Assembly (NCBI GenBank): GCA_002359895.1
Contig: DEOB01000010.1
Location: 1,242,125 to 1,306,124 of the forward strand
Length of the DNA: 64,000 bases
Source of the DNA: Stenotrophomonas sp. UBA2629
GTDB taxonomy: Bacteria > Pseudomonadota > Gammaproteobacteria > Xanthomonadales > Xanthomonadaceae
Reading direction: 5' to 3'
Part shown: piece after piece, positions 26,874-35,005 of the stretch
Layout of the letters: the number at the start of each line of letters is the position of its first letter
How positions within the stretch are numbered: the first letter of the stretch is position 1
Translations under genes and position numbers: made by a program
Notes under the pieces: generated by a model
Seen by the model: only the letters and a program-made list of their open reading frames with translations
The model's database searches: none
What the model was told of the DNA's origin: nothing

Positions 26874-28442
26874 ATGACGACCAACCACGTAGCTGCAACT
26901 CCCGTACCCGCCGGCAAGATGCCGCGCCAGATCTCCTACATCATTGGCAACGAGGCGTGCGAGCGCTTCAGTTTCTACGGGATGCGCAACATCCTGGTGC
27001 AGTTCCTGATCACCTCGCTGCTGCTGCAGGAGATCACCTCCGAAGCCCGCGCAGGCGAGGCCAAGGACATCATGCACAGCTTCATGATCGGCGTGTACTT
27101 CTTCCCGCTGCTGGGCGGCTGGCTGGCTGACAAATTCTTCGGCAAGTACCACACCATTCTGTGGTTCAGCCTGATCTACTGCGCAGGCCATGCCTGCTTG
27201 GCGGTGTTTGAGGACAGTCGCCAAGGCTTCTTCGTCGGTCTGGGCCTGATTGCACTGGGTGCCGGTGGCATCAAGCCGCTGGTGGCCTCGTTCATGGGCG
27301 ACCAGTTCAACCAGAGCAACAAGCATCTGGCCAAGATCGTCTTTGATGCTTTCTACTGGATCATCAACTTCGGCTCGCTGTTTGCCTCGCTGCTGATTCC
27401 GCTGGCATTGAAGAACCTGGGCCCGCAGTGGGCGTTCGGTATTCCCGGCATCCTGATGTTCGTGGCCACCTTCGTGTTCTGGCTGGGCCGCAAGAAGTAC
27501 GTGCTGGTGCCGCTGCCGCCGAAGGATCCGCATTCGTTCGGTAACGTGGTGCGTACCGCGCTGCTGGCAAAGATGCCGGGCCAAGGGCGTCCGGGCCTGA
27601 TCGTGGCGGTGCTGGGCGTGGTGCTGGCGGCGGCCTCGTTTGCGCTGGTGCCCAGCCTGGGCATTGTGATCTGTCTGTGTCTGGCGCTGGTGGCGATTCT
27701 GGCCGGTATCGGCGGCGGCACCATGCTGCAGTTGGACCGCGCCCGCGCTGTGCACCCTGAAATGGCCGTGGAAGGTGTGCGCTCGGTGCTCAAGGTGCTG
27801 GTGATCTTCGCCCTGACCACGCCGTTCTTCTCGCTGTTTGACCAGAAAGCCTCCACCTGGGTGCTGCAGGGCCAGCAGATGAGCATGCCCAGCTGGTTCA
27901 CCGCCTCGCAGATGCAGGCGCTCAACCCGCTGCTGGTGATGATCCTCATCCCGTTCAACAACCTGGTGCTGTACCCGATGCTGCGCCGGTTCGGCATGGA
28001 GCCCACCGCGCTGCGTCGGATGACCGCCGGTATCGCTTTCAGCGGCCTGGCCTGGATTGTGATTGGTGGCATCCAGGTGGTGATGGACGGCGGCAGCGCG
28101 ATGTCGATCTTCTGGCAGATTCTGCCGTATGCGCTGCTCACCTTCGGTGAGGTGCTGGTTTCGGCCACCGGCCTGGAGTTCGCTTACAGCCAGGCCCCGG
28201 CCTCGATGAAGGGCGTGGTGATGAGCTTCTGGAACCTGACCACCACCATCGGCAACCTGTGGGTGTTGCTGTCCAATGCCGCGGTGCGCAATCATGCCGT
28301 GACCGACCGCATCGCCACTACCGGGCTGAGCGAGACGGCGTTCCTGATGTTCTTCTTCGCCGGCTTTGCTTTCATTGCAGCACTGGCATTCGGCCTGTAC
28401 GCGCGGCGTTACAGGATGGTCGACAACTACCGGGCTGCTTGA
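26874..28442 (+). CDS. Proton-dependent oligopeptide transporter (POT/PTR2 family)
   Basis: A 522-residue MFS-type transporter of di- and tripeptides. The N-terminus has the POT signature NEACERFSFYGMRNILVQ (ExxERFxYY class), and FMGDQFNQ is the PTR2 family signature after helix 5. About fourteen hydrophobic segments are seen. It starts at the ATG at 26874 (MTTNHVAATP), with no good ribosome site. A rhomboid gene begins two bases after its stop, so the two form an operon. Confidence 0.93.
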   Translation: MTTNHVAATPVPAGKMPRQISYIIGNEACERFSFYGMRNILVQFLITSLLLQEITSEARAGEAKDIMHSFMIGVYFFPLLGGWLADKFFGKYHTILWFSLIYCAGHACLAVFEDSRQGFFVGLGLIALGAGGIKPLVASFMGDQFNQSNKHLAKIVFDAFYWIINFGSLFASLLIPLALKNLGPQWAFGIPGILMFVATFVFWLGRKKYVLVPLPPKDPHSFGNVVRTALLAKMPGQGRPGLIVAVLGVVLAAASFALVPSLGIVICLCLALVAILAGIGGGTMLQLDRARAVHPEMAVEGVRSVLKVLVIFALTTPFFSLFDQKASTWVLQGQQMSMPSWFTASQMQALNPLLVMILIPFNNLVLYPMLRRFGMEPTALRRMTAGIAFSGLAWIVIGGIQVVMDGGSAMSIFWQILPYALLTFGEVLVSATGLEFAYSQAPASMKGVVMSFWNLTTTIGNLWVLLSNAAVRNHAVTDRIATTGLSETAFLMFFFAGFAFIAALAFGLYARRYRMVDNYRAA

Positions 28443-28444
28443 GC

Positions 28445-29065
28445 ATGCAAGGACCGATAACCCTGCTTCTGATCGCCATCACCGCCGTGGTGTCGTGGAT
28501 GGCGTTTTCCAACCGCAAGCTGGCCGACCGGCTGATTCTGTGGCCGCCGGCCATCGACCGGCATAAGCAGTACGACCGGTTGGTGACCTACGGCTTTCTG
28601 CACGCGGATTTCTCGCACCTGCTGTTCAACATGGTCACGCTGTTCTTCTTTGGCCGGCACATCGAAGTGTTGATGGGGCGGTTGACCGGGCATTGGTGGG
28701 TGTATCCGCTGTTCTATCTGACGGCGTTGGTGGTTTCGATCCTGCCCAGCTATCTGAAGAATCAGAAGAATCCCAACTACCTCAGCCTGGGGGCGTCGGG
28801 TGCGGTGTCGGCGGTGTTGTTCGCTTTCATCCTGGTGTCGCCGTGGTCGCTGATCTTCGTGCTGTTCATCCCGGCCCCGGCCATCCTGTACGCCCTGTTC
28901 TACGTGGGCTACAGCATCTGGATGGACAAGAAGGGTGGGGACAACGTCAATCACAGCGCACACCTGGCCGGTGCTGCATTCGGCGTGATGTTCATGCTGT
29001 TCATGTCGCCGGACCTGCTGCAGCACTTCCTCACCAGCCTGATGAACCCCAGCTTCGGCCGTTGA
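28445..29065 (+). CDS. Rhomboid family intramembrane serine protease
   Basis: A 206-residue membrane protein with six helices. The catalytic Ser is S118 in LGASGAVSAVL and the His is H173 in NHSAHLAGAAFG, with the HADFSHLLFNM loop motif after helix 1. Both catalytic residues are intact, so it should cleave substrates within the membrane. No GlpG-type N-terminal cytoplasmic domain is present. It begins two bases after the POT transporter stop and is followed by a strong terminator. Confidence 0.93.
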   Translation: MQGPITLLLIAITAVVSWMAFSNRKLADRLILWPPAIDRHKQYDRLVTYGFLHADFSHLLFNMVTLFFFGRHIEVLMGRLTGHWWVYPLFYLTALVVSILPSYLKNQKNPNYLSLGASGAVSAVLFAFILVSPWSLIFVLFIPAPAILYALFYVGYSIWMDKKGGDNVNHSAHLAGAAFGVMFMLFMSPDLLQHFLTSLMNPSFGR

Positions 29066-29091
29066 TTGCCCGATGCAGGGAGAGGTAAACG

Positions 29092-29124
29092 ACAAGGCGG
29101 TGCTTGCACCGCCTTGTTTGTTTC
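29092..29124 (+). terminator. Intrinsic terminator after rhomboid gene
   Basis: ACAAGGCGGTGC and GCACCGCCTTGT form a perfect 12-bp stem with a TT loop, followed by TTGTTTCC. Confidence 0.88.
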
Positions 29125-29245
29125 CGGCATAACCCGTTGCGTCCGCCGCTGTCTTGACCTGATCATCAGCCGCACTGTCGCAAAGTAGACGCCGTTGTCC
29201 CGAAACGTCGGGGGCGCGGTTCTTTCGCATTGAATGAGGTTCGCC

Positions 29246-29539
29246 ATGACATCCGCCGACAGGCCATCGCCTTCCATCAACCACAACCCGGCCAACGCCT
29301 GCTTTGAAACCACCGTGGACGGCCACCGCGCGGTGTTGGAGTACGTGCTTGAAGACGGCGCCATGGTCATCACCCACACCGGCGTGCCGGACGCGATTGG
29401 CGGGCGCGGCATTGCCGCCGACCTCACCCGTGCCGCGCTTGAGCATGCGCGGGCTGCGGGGCTGAAAGTGGTGCCGGCGTGCGCTTACGCGGCCGCATTC
29501 ATGCAGCGTCATTCCGAGTACACGGCACTGCTGGGATAA
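29246..29539 (+). CDS. GCN5-related N-acetyltransferase-like protein (YjdJ type)
   Basis: A 97-residue small acetyltransferase-like protein of the GNAT_YjdJ class. The acetyl-CoA binding stretch is GVPDAIGGRGIAADLTRAAL, and the C-terminal VVPACAYAAAFMQRHSEY is the typical closing motif. ATG 29246 is preferred over 29234, because GAGG then sits at seven bases. Such proteins may acetylate small molecules or protein lysines; the target is unknown. Confidence 0.85.
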   Translation: MTSADRPSPSINHNPANACFETTVDGHRAVLEYVLEDGAMVITHTGVPDAIGGRGIAADLTRAALEHARAAGLKVVPACAYAAAFMQRHSEYTALLG

Positions 29540-29595
29540 TCGGCGCCGACTACCGGCCCATAGGGGGACCGGCAGGATCATCGAGGACAGAACGA

Positions 29596-30429
29596 ATGAA
29601 CAGGTTTGCACAGGGATCGTTTGCAGCGGCCGCATTGTTGTTGGCGCTGGCAGGATGCAAAAAGGACGGGCAGCAGGACGCGGTGACGGCAGCGCCGGAT
29701 ACCGTGGCCGCGCCGGTGGATGTTGCGCCAGAGGCTGCGCCAATAAACCTGAGTGATGTCATCGAAAACACGCCCAGCTACATGGTGGGCATCAGCTATC
29801 CGCCCGCCGCGGCCAAGTACCCGGGCCTGGCGCAGGAGCTGACAAGCTACGCCGATCATGCCAAGGCCGAATTGCTCAAGGCCGCAAGCGAGCTGGGCAA
29901 TGACAAGCCCACCGCACCTTACGAGCTGTCGTTGTCCTTCGACATGCTGACCGACACCCCCAAGGTGGTCGCGGTGTCGGCCGATGGCAGCAGCTACACC
30001 GGCGGTGCACACGGCCAACCGCTGGTGGCGCGTTTTGTCTGGTTGCCGGAGCAGCAGAAGCTGCTCAAGGCCGAAGCGTTGATCGACACCGCCAAGGGCT
30101 GGCAGGCAATCAGTGACTATGTCGAAGACAAGTTGCTGGAGCAGGCCACCGTGCGTGCCCAAGGCGAGGATCTGTCGCCCGAAGAACAGCAGGAGCAGGT
30201 GCGCAATCTGTCGCGCATGATCAATGACGGCACCGCGCCGGAGCCGGCCAATTTCTCCCAGTTCCAGCCGGTACTGGACGATGCGGGCCGTATCACCGCG
30301 CTGCGTTTTGTGTTTCCGCCGTATCAGGTGGGCCCGTATTCCGACGGCACACAGACCGTGGACGTGCCGGCTGCAACGCTGTTGCCGGTGGTAGCGGCGG
30401 GCTATCAGGAGTTGTTCTCACGCAACTGA
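29596..30429 (+). CDS. DUF3298/DUF4163-type lipoprotein
   Basis: A 277-residue lipoprotein with lipobox LALAGC (Cys21). After an Ala/Pro-rich spacer (about 25-55) comes a domain with VGISYPPAAAKYPGLAQELTSYAD, and then the RsiV-like DUF3298 region with GGAHGQPLVARFVWLPEQQKLL and FPPYQVGPYSDGTQTVDVPAATLLP. The latter fold in RsiV binds lysozyme, but lysozyme binding here is only a possibility. The start has GAGGA upstream. The cfa-like gene follows 16 bp later. Confidence 0.85.
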   Translation: MNRFAQGSFAAAALLLALAGCKKDGQQDAVTAAPDTVAAPVDVAPEAAPINLSDVIENTPSYMVGISYPPAAAKYPGLAQELTSYADHAKAELLKAASELGNDKPTAPYELSLSFDMLTDTPKVVAVSADGSSYTGGAHGQPLVARFVWLPEQQKLLKAEALIDTAKGWQAISDYVEDKLLEQATVRAQGEDLSPEEQQEQVRNLSRMINDGTAPEPANFSQFQPVLDDAGRITALRFVFPPYQVGPYSDGTQTVDVPAATLLPVVAAGYQELFSRN

Positions 30430-30445
30430 ACCAGGGAGGCCAGCG

Positions 30446-31561
30446 ATGGATGCCGGGGTGCAACGTCGTGTCGAGGCATTACTGCAGCAAGCCGATGTCC
30501 TGCCGGGCGGGACGCGCCCGCAGGACATCGACATCCTTGACCCGCGCTTCTACGCGCGGGTGCTGGCCAACGGCTCGCTCGGCCTGGGCGAGAGCTACAT
30601 GGAAGGCTGGTGGCAGGCGCACTCGCTGGATGGCTTCCTGACCCATCTGCTGGATGCACGGCTGGATGAGCGCGTGCATGGCAGTGGCGAAGTGTGGGAC
30701 GCACTGAAAGCCAAGCTGTTCAATCTGCAGAGCGGGCAGGGCAGCTACGAGGTCGGCAAGCGGCATTACGACCTGGGCAACGATCTTTACCGGGCCATGC
30801 TCGGCAAGCGGTTGGTCTACAGCTGCGGCTATTGGCGCAATGCCGACACGTTGGACGACGCGCAAGAAGCCAAGCTCGAACTCATATGCCGCAAGCTCGG
30901 GCTGCGCCCGGGCATGCGTGTGTTGGATATCGGCTGCGGCTGGGGCGAAGCACTCAAGTACGCCGCCGAGCGTTATGGCGTGCTGGGCGTGGGCGTCACC
31001 ATTTCCAGCGAACAGGCCGCATTCGCGCGCGAGTTGTGTGCCGGCTTGCCGGTGGAGATTCGCCTGCAGGATTATCGCGAGCTGGATGAGCCCTTCGACG
31101 CCATTCTTTCGGTGGGCATGTTCGAGCACGTCGGCGTCAAAAATTACCGCACGTATTTTGAAGTGGCCCGGCGTTGCCTGGGCGATGAAGGCCTGTTTTT
31201 GCTGCACAGCATCGGCACCAACATCAGCCGCGACCACACCGATCCGTGGATCGCCAGATACATCTTCCCCAATTCCATGCTGCCATCTGCTGCGCAGATC
31301 AGTGCGGCGACGGAAGGGCTGTTCGTGCTGGAGGATTGGCACAACTTCGGCACCGACTACGACCGCACGTTGCAGGCGTGGCGCGACAACGTCGAGGCCG
31401 CATGGGATCGGCTTGATCCGCGCTACGACGAATGCTTCCGCCGCATGTGGCGGTTCTACCTGGCGGCGTCGATGGCCACCTTCCGCACCCGCCATTCGCA
31501 GTTGTGGCAGCTGGTGCTGTCACCGCGCGGCGTACGCGCCGGGTATGTAGCGGAGCGATAA
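30446..31561 (+). CDS. cfa: Cyclopropane-fatty-acyl-phospholipid synthase family methyltransferase
   Basis: A 371-residue SAM-dependent enzyme adding a methylene bridge to unsaturated acyl chains of phospholipids. Features are the N-terminal LGLGESYMEGWW, the HYDLGNDLYRAMLGKRLVYSCGYW region (split here by no gap), SAM motif VLDIGCGWGEALKYAAE, FEHVGVKNY, and the substrate-pocket FPNSMLPSAAQI. GGGAGG precedes the ATG by six bases. Length and motifs match Cfa closely; another family member elsewhere in the genome cannot be excluded. Confidence 0.92.
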   Translation: MDAGVQRRVEALLQQADVLPGGTRPQDIDILDPRFYARVLANGSLGLGESYMEGWWQAHSLDGFLTHLLDARLDERVHGSGEVWDALKAKLFNLQSGQGSYEVGKRHYDLGNDLYRAMLGKRLVYSCGYWRNADTLDDAQEAKLELICRKLGLRPGMRVLDIGCGWGEALKYAAERYGVLGVGVTISSEQAAFARELCAGLPVEIRLQDYRELDEPFDAILSVGMFEHVGVKNYRTYFEVARRCLGDEGLFLLHSIGTNISRDHTDPWIARYIFPNSMLPSAAQISAATEGLFVLEDWHNFGTDYDRTLQAWRDNVEAAWDRLDPRYDECFRRMWRFYLAASMATFRTRHSQLWQLVLSPRGVRAGYVAER

Positions 31562-31647
31562 GGTCGCCATGGGGGTTGCGTTCCGCAGCTTCCGCTGGCG
31601 GATGACAGGCTGCGATACTGCCGCACATTCAGTGATAGGCGCCCGTC

Positions 31648-32010
31648 ATGGCTGCAAAGACCGTTCAAGCACTTCTGGATGACATTCGTCTTCTCGGTGA
31701 CGAGCAATACACGCTGGTTGAATGTGTGCGGGCGCTGGTCAAGAAGACCATTCCCTCCGTGCAGGAGCAGGTGAAATATGGCGGCATACTTTTCACCTCC
31801 GACGTGCAGTTCTGCGGCGTTTTCGCCTATATGCAGCATGTGTCGGTGGAATTTGGCAGTGGCGCAAAAATCGCTGACACATTGGGCCACCTTGAAGGCA
31901 GCGGCAAAGGCCGTAGGCACATAAAGCTGCATTGCGCGAAGGACATCAAGGACAAAGCGTTGGCGCACTATCTGCCGTTGGCGTTGCAGGCGGCGAGGGA
32001 TAAAGGCTGA
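31648..32010 (+). CDS. DUF1801 family protein
   Basis: A 120-residue DUF1801 (YdhG-like) protein, a family with a YdhG/frataxin-like fold and unproven function. It contains QEQVKYGGILFTSDVQFCGVFAYMQHVSVEFGSG, within which the conserved KYG and F-SGA-type residues are seen, and a C-terminal GKGRRHIKLHCAKDIKDKALAHYL. The local base composition is lower in GC than its neighbours, as in the next gene, hinting at recent acquisition of this pair. Confidence 0.85.
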   Translation: MAAKTVQALLDDIRLLGDEQYTLVECVRALVKKTIPSVQEQVKYGGILFTSDVQFCGVFAYMQHVSVEFGSGAKIADTLGHLEGSGKGRRHIKLHCAKDIKDKALAHYLPLALQAARDKG

Positions 32011-32112
32011 CGATTCGTCTCAGGCGAACTCATGTCGCTGCCATGTGCGCCTGTCCAGCCGTTGTCCGCCGAGGTGGGTTTAATTGGGTCGCAGACAATT
32101 TCAGAGGGGTTT

Positions 32113-32397
32113 ATGGCTACGGATGACGCAATTGAGGTGAGCCTGGATAGAGTGAGGGAGATCATTCGAGCGAGCAGTTCGCGGGCGTTTTCTACCGCCG
32201 ATGTGATCCGGGAATACGGCGGGGGATTTTTCTCCAATAGAGATACGACGGCCTGCTATTCGTTCAATGCGCAGTTCGGCAAACTCCTGAAGCGCAACAG
32301 GCGTCAGCTGGGTATCCGGGAGGTTGCGGCAAACGTCCGGGTCACCGATGACCGGGGGCACGAGACCAGCGCATCCGTTTGGATGCAAAACACCTGA
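32113..32397 (+). CDS. Hypothetical protein, small and basic at the centre
   Basis: A 94-residue product starting MATDDAIEVSLDRVREII, supported by AGAGGGG before the ATG at 32113. Central part: STADVIREYGGGFFSNRDTT then FNAQFGKLLKRNRRQLGI. The layout suggests a helical, possibly nucleic-acid-binding domain, as seen for small winged-helix proteins, but I recognise no family. GC content is low for this genome. A bidirectional terminator lies 100 bp downstream. Confidence 0.6.
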   Translation: MATDDAIEVSLDRVREIIRASSSRAFSTADVIREYGGGFFSNRDTTACYSFNAQFGKLLKRNRRQLGIREVAANVRVTDDRGHETSASVWMQNT

Positions 32398-32495
32398 CAC
32401 GATTCCAGTCCGTTTGGCGGTGAAACGGCTGCGTGTGTTGGCATCGCATGCGACATCGTCGGACTTGAGCTGCCACCTGGCCATTCCCGCCAAAA

Positions 32496-32524
32496 GAAAA
32501 CGCCCGGCAATGCCGGGCGTTTTC
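32496..32524. terminator. Bidirectional intrinsic terminator
   Basis: GAAAACGCCCGGCA and TGCCGGGCGTTTTC form a perfect stem with a 1-nt centre. The A/T flanks allow it to work on both strands, for the small hypothetical gene (+) and dcp (-). Confidence 0.88.
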
Positions 32525-32549
32525 ATTCAAACCAACGTTGCGCGAACGC

Positions 32550-34721
32550 TTACTTGGCAGCGTTGCCGGTGGTCAGGCCACGCTTTTCCAACAGCGGTTC
32601 AATCTGCGGCTCGTGGCCGGCGAAGTTGCGGAACAGCTCCATCGCATCGACGCTGCCGCCCTTGGAGAGCAGCGTCTCGCGGAAGCGGTCACCGTTGGCG
32701 CGGGTCAGGCCGCCGTTTTCGCGGAACCACTTCTGCGTGTTGGCATCCAGCACTTCGGACCAGATGTAGGCGTAGTAACCGGCCGAGTAGCCGCCCATGA
32801 TGTGGCTGAAGTAGGTGGTGCGGTAGCGCGGCGGGACCGGCGCGTAGTAGATGCCGTCCTTCTCCAGTGCGGCGCGCTCGAACTTGAGCACGTCGGCCGG
32901 GGCTGGCACGTCCTTGACGCCAATCTGGTGCCAGTTCTGGTCCAGCATCGCTGCGCCCAGGTACTCGGTGGTGGCAAAGCCCTGGTTGAACTTGGCAGCG
33001 GCAATCACCTTGTCCAGCAGCGCCTGCGGCATGGCCGAGCCGTTTTCGTAGTGCTTGGCATAGTTGGCCAGGATGGTCGGCTCGTCGGACCACATTTCGT
33101 TGACCTGCGACGGGAATTCCACGAAGTCACGCGGCACGGCGGTGCCGGCGAAGTACGGGTACTTCACGTTCGAGAACATGCCGTGCAGCGCGTGGCCGAA
33201 CTCGTGGAAGGTGGTGGTCACTTCGTCCCAGGTCAGCAGGGTCGGCTTGCCGGCCGGTGGCTTGGGAATGTTGAGGTGGTTGGCCACCACCGGCAGGTCG
33301 CCGGTCAGGCCGGACTGCGACACATAGGCGTTCATCCACGCACCGCCACGCTTGGACTCGCGTGCATACGGGTCAAACAGGAAGATCGCCAGCTGGCTGC
33401 CGTCTTCGTTGAACACGTCATAGACGGTGACGTCGTCGTGGTAGACCGGCAGGTCGGTGCGCTGCTTGAAGGTCAGGCCGAACTCCTTGCCTGCGGCAAA
33501 GAACACGCCGTCTTCCAGCACCTTGGTGATTTCCAGGTACGGCTTGAGCTGGGATTCGTCGAAGTTGTACTTGGCCTGGCGGACCTTTTCGCTGTAGAAC
33601 GCCCAATCCCACGGCTGCAGGGCGAAGGTCGGCTTGCCGGCGGCCTTCTGCTCGGCATCAATCATGGCCTGCAGATCGGCGGCTTCGCGCGTGGCGTTGG
33701 CCACGGCGGCCGGGGCCAGTTGGCCCAGCATGGCGTTGACCGCTTCCGGGGTCTTGGCGGTCTGGTTGCCCAGCGAGTAGGCGGCAAAGTTCGCAAAGCC
33801 CATCAGCGCGGCCTTCTCGGCGCGCAGGGTCATGATGCGCGAGACCAGCGCGGTGTTGTCGTACTCACCACCACGGCTGCCGCGCGAGATCGAGGTTTCG
33901 TAGATCTTCTGGCGCAGTTCGCGGTTGGTCAGGTTGGTCAGCGACGGCTGGCCGGTGGTGTTGAGCAGGGCGATGACGTACTTGCCGTCCTGCTTGCGGG
34001 CCTTGGCGGCTTCGGAGGCGGCGGCGATCTGCTCGGCCGACAGGCCGTCCAGCTGCTTGACGTCGTCAACCACGATGAAGGAGGCATTGACCTCGGCCAG
34101 CACGTTCTGGCTGAACTTGGTGCCCAGGTTGGCCAGCTCGGCGTTCATGCCCTTGAGCGTGGCCTTGTCGGCGTCGGACAGCTTGGCGCCGGAGCGCACG
34201 AAGTTGTCGTGGTACTTCTCGACCAGACGCACGCCTTCAGCATCCAGGCCCAGGTTGGCGCGGTTGTTGTAGAGCGTTTCGATGCGCGAGAACAGGCGGC
34301 CATTGAGGTTGATGGCATCGCTGTGGGCGGCAAACTTGGCCGAGTAGTCGGCCTGCAGCTTCTTGCGCGTGTCGTTGGTGTCGGCGCCAATCAGGGCGAA
34401 GAACACGGTGGTGGCACGGTCAAGAATGGCGCCGCTGTTTTCCAGCGCGATCAGGGTGTTTTCGAAGGTCGGCGCGGCGCGGTTGTTGGTGATCGCGTCC
34501 ACTTCCTTCAGTTGCTGGGCCATGCCCGCATCAAAGGCTGGCGCGAAGTCGGCGTCCTTGATCTTGTCGAACTGCGGGTAGTGCAGCGGCAGCGGGCTTT
34601 CGGCGAAGAACGGGTTGGCCTGTTCGGCCGACTGGGTGGCAGCGGCGTTTGCGGTCACGCTATAGGCCGGCAGGGCAAGGCCCAGGGTCGCGGCGAGGGC
34701 AAGGGCAAGGCGGGTGTTCAA
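32550..34721 (-). CDS. dcp: M3-family peptidyl-dipeptidase Dcp, exported
   Basis: A 723-residue zinc metallopeptidase that removes C-terminal dipeptides. The active site HEFGHALHG provides the HExxH ligands, and the downstream EFPSQVNEMW holds the third ligand Glu. The C-terminal M3 region GGYSAGYYAYIWSEVLDANT is also present. An N-terminal signal peptide (LALALAATLGLALPAYSVTANAA) places it in the periplasm. Translation starts at a TTG (34721), supported by CGGAG upstream and the signal peptide frame. Its promoter lies in the first bases of the adjacent AT-rich island, or just before it. Confidence 0.94.
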   Translation of the reverse strand: MNTRLALALAATLGLALPAYSVTANAAATQSAEQANPFFAESPLPLHYPQFDKIKDADFAPAFDAGMAQQLKEVDAITNNRAAPTFENTLIALENSGAILDRATTVFFALIGADTNDTRKKLQADYSAKFAAHSDAINLNGRLFSRIETLYNNRANLGLDAEGVRLVEKYHDNFVRSGAKLSDADKATLKGMNAELANLGTKFSQNVLAEVNASFIVVDDVKQLDGLSAEQIAAASEAAKARKQDGKYVIALLNTTGQPSLTNLTNRELRQKIYETSISRGSRGGEYDNTALVSRIMTLRAEKAALMGFANFAAYSLGNQTAKTPEAVNAMLGQLAPAAVANATREAADLQAMIDAEQKAAGKPTFALQPWDWAFYSEKVRQAKYNFDESQLKPYLEITKVLEDGVFFAAGKEFGLTFKQRTDLPVYHDDVTVYDVFNEDGSQLAIFLFDPYARESKRGGAWMNAYVSQSGLTGDLPVVANHLNIPKPPAGKPTLLTWDEVTTTFHEFGHALHGMFSNVKYPYFAGTAVPRDFVEFPSQVNEMWSDEPTILANYAKHYENGSAMPQALLDKVIAAAKFNQGFATTEYLGAAMLDQNWHQIGVKDVPAPADVLKFERAALEKDGIYYAPVPPRYRTTYFSHIMGGYSAGYYAYIWSEVLDANTQKWFRENGGLTRANGDRFRETLLSKGGSVDAMELFRNFAGHEPQIEPLLEKRGLTTGNAAK

Positions 34722-35005
34722 GGCGGAAGCTCCGTGAAAATTCTAATCTCGAAGCCTAACCCGCGCGCGAGGGCTTCCGGGTGTGTCGAAGGGCATGGTT
34801 ACAACGGAAATCGCCAGATCCGGCAAGGTGGGGCGTGCGTGCGCTGGTCACTCTGGCAATTTGGGCCAATGGAGTGATCAGCAGGCCGAAGCGTGACCGG
34901 TGTGAGCTGGCTGTTATCGGCCAGAGGCGGACGTTCGCAATACCTGAATTCGGCTCCCTAGATGAGCCTGTCAAGCAGGCTCAGGATCGGAGCTCCGAAT
35001 TTTCA

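Noticed and set aside
32538..34877. A 779-codon open frame on the plus strand opposite dcp
   Set aside because: It is the antisense shadow of a clear M3 peptidase gene. The composition is Val/Gly/Gln-rich low-complexity text with no homology.
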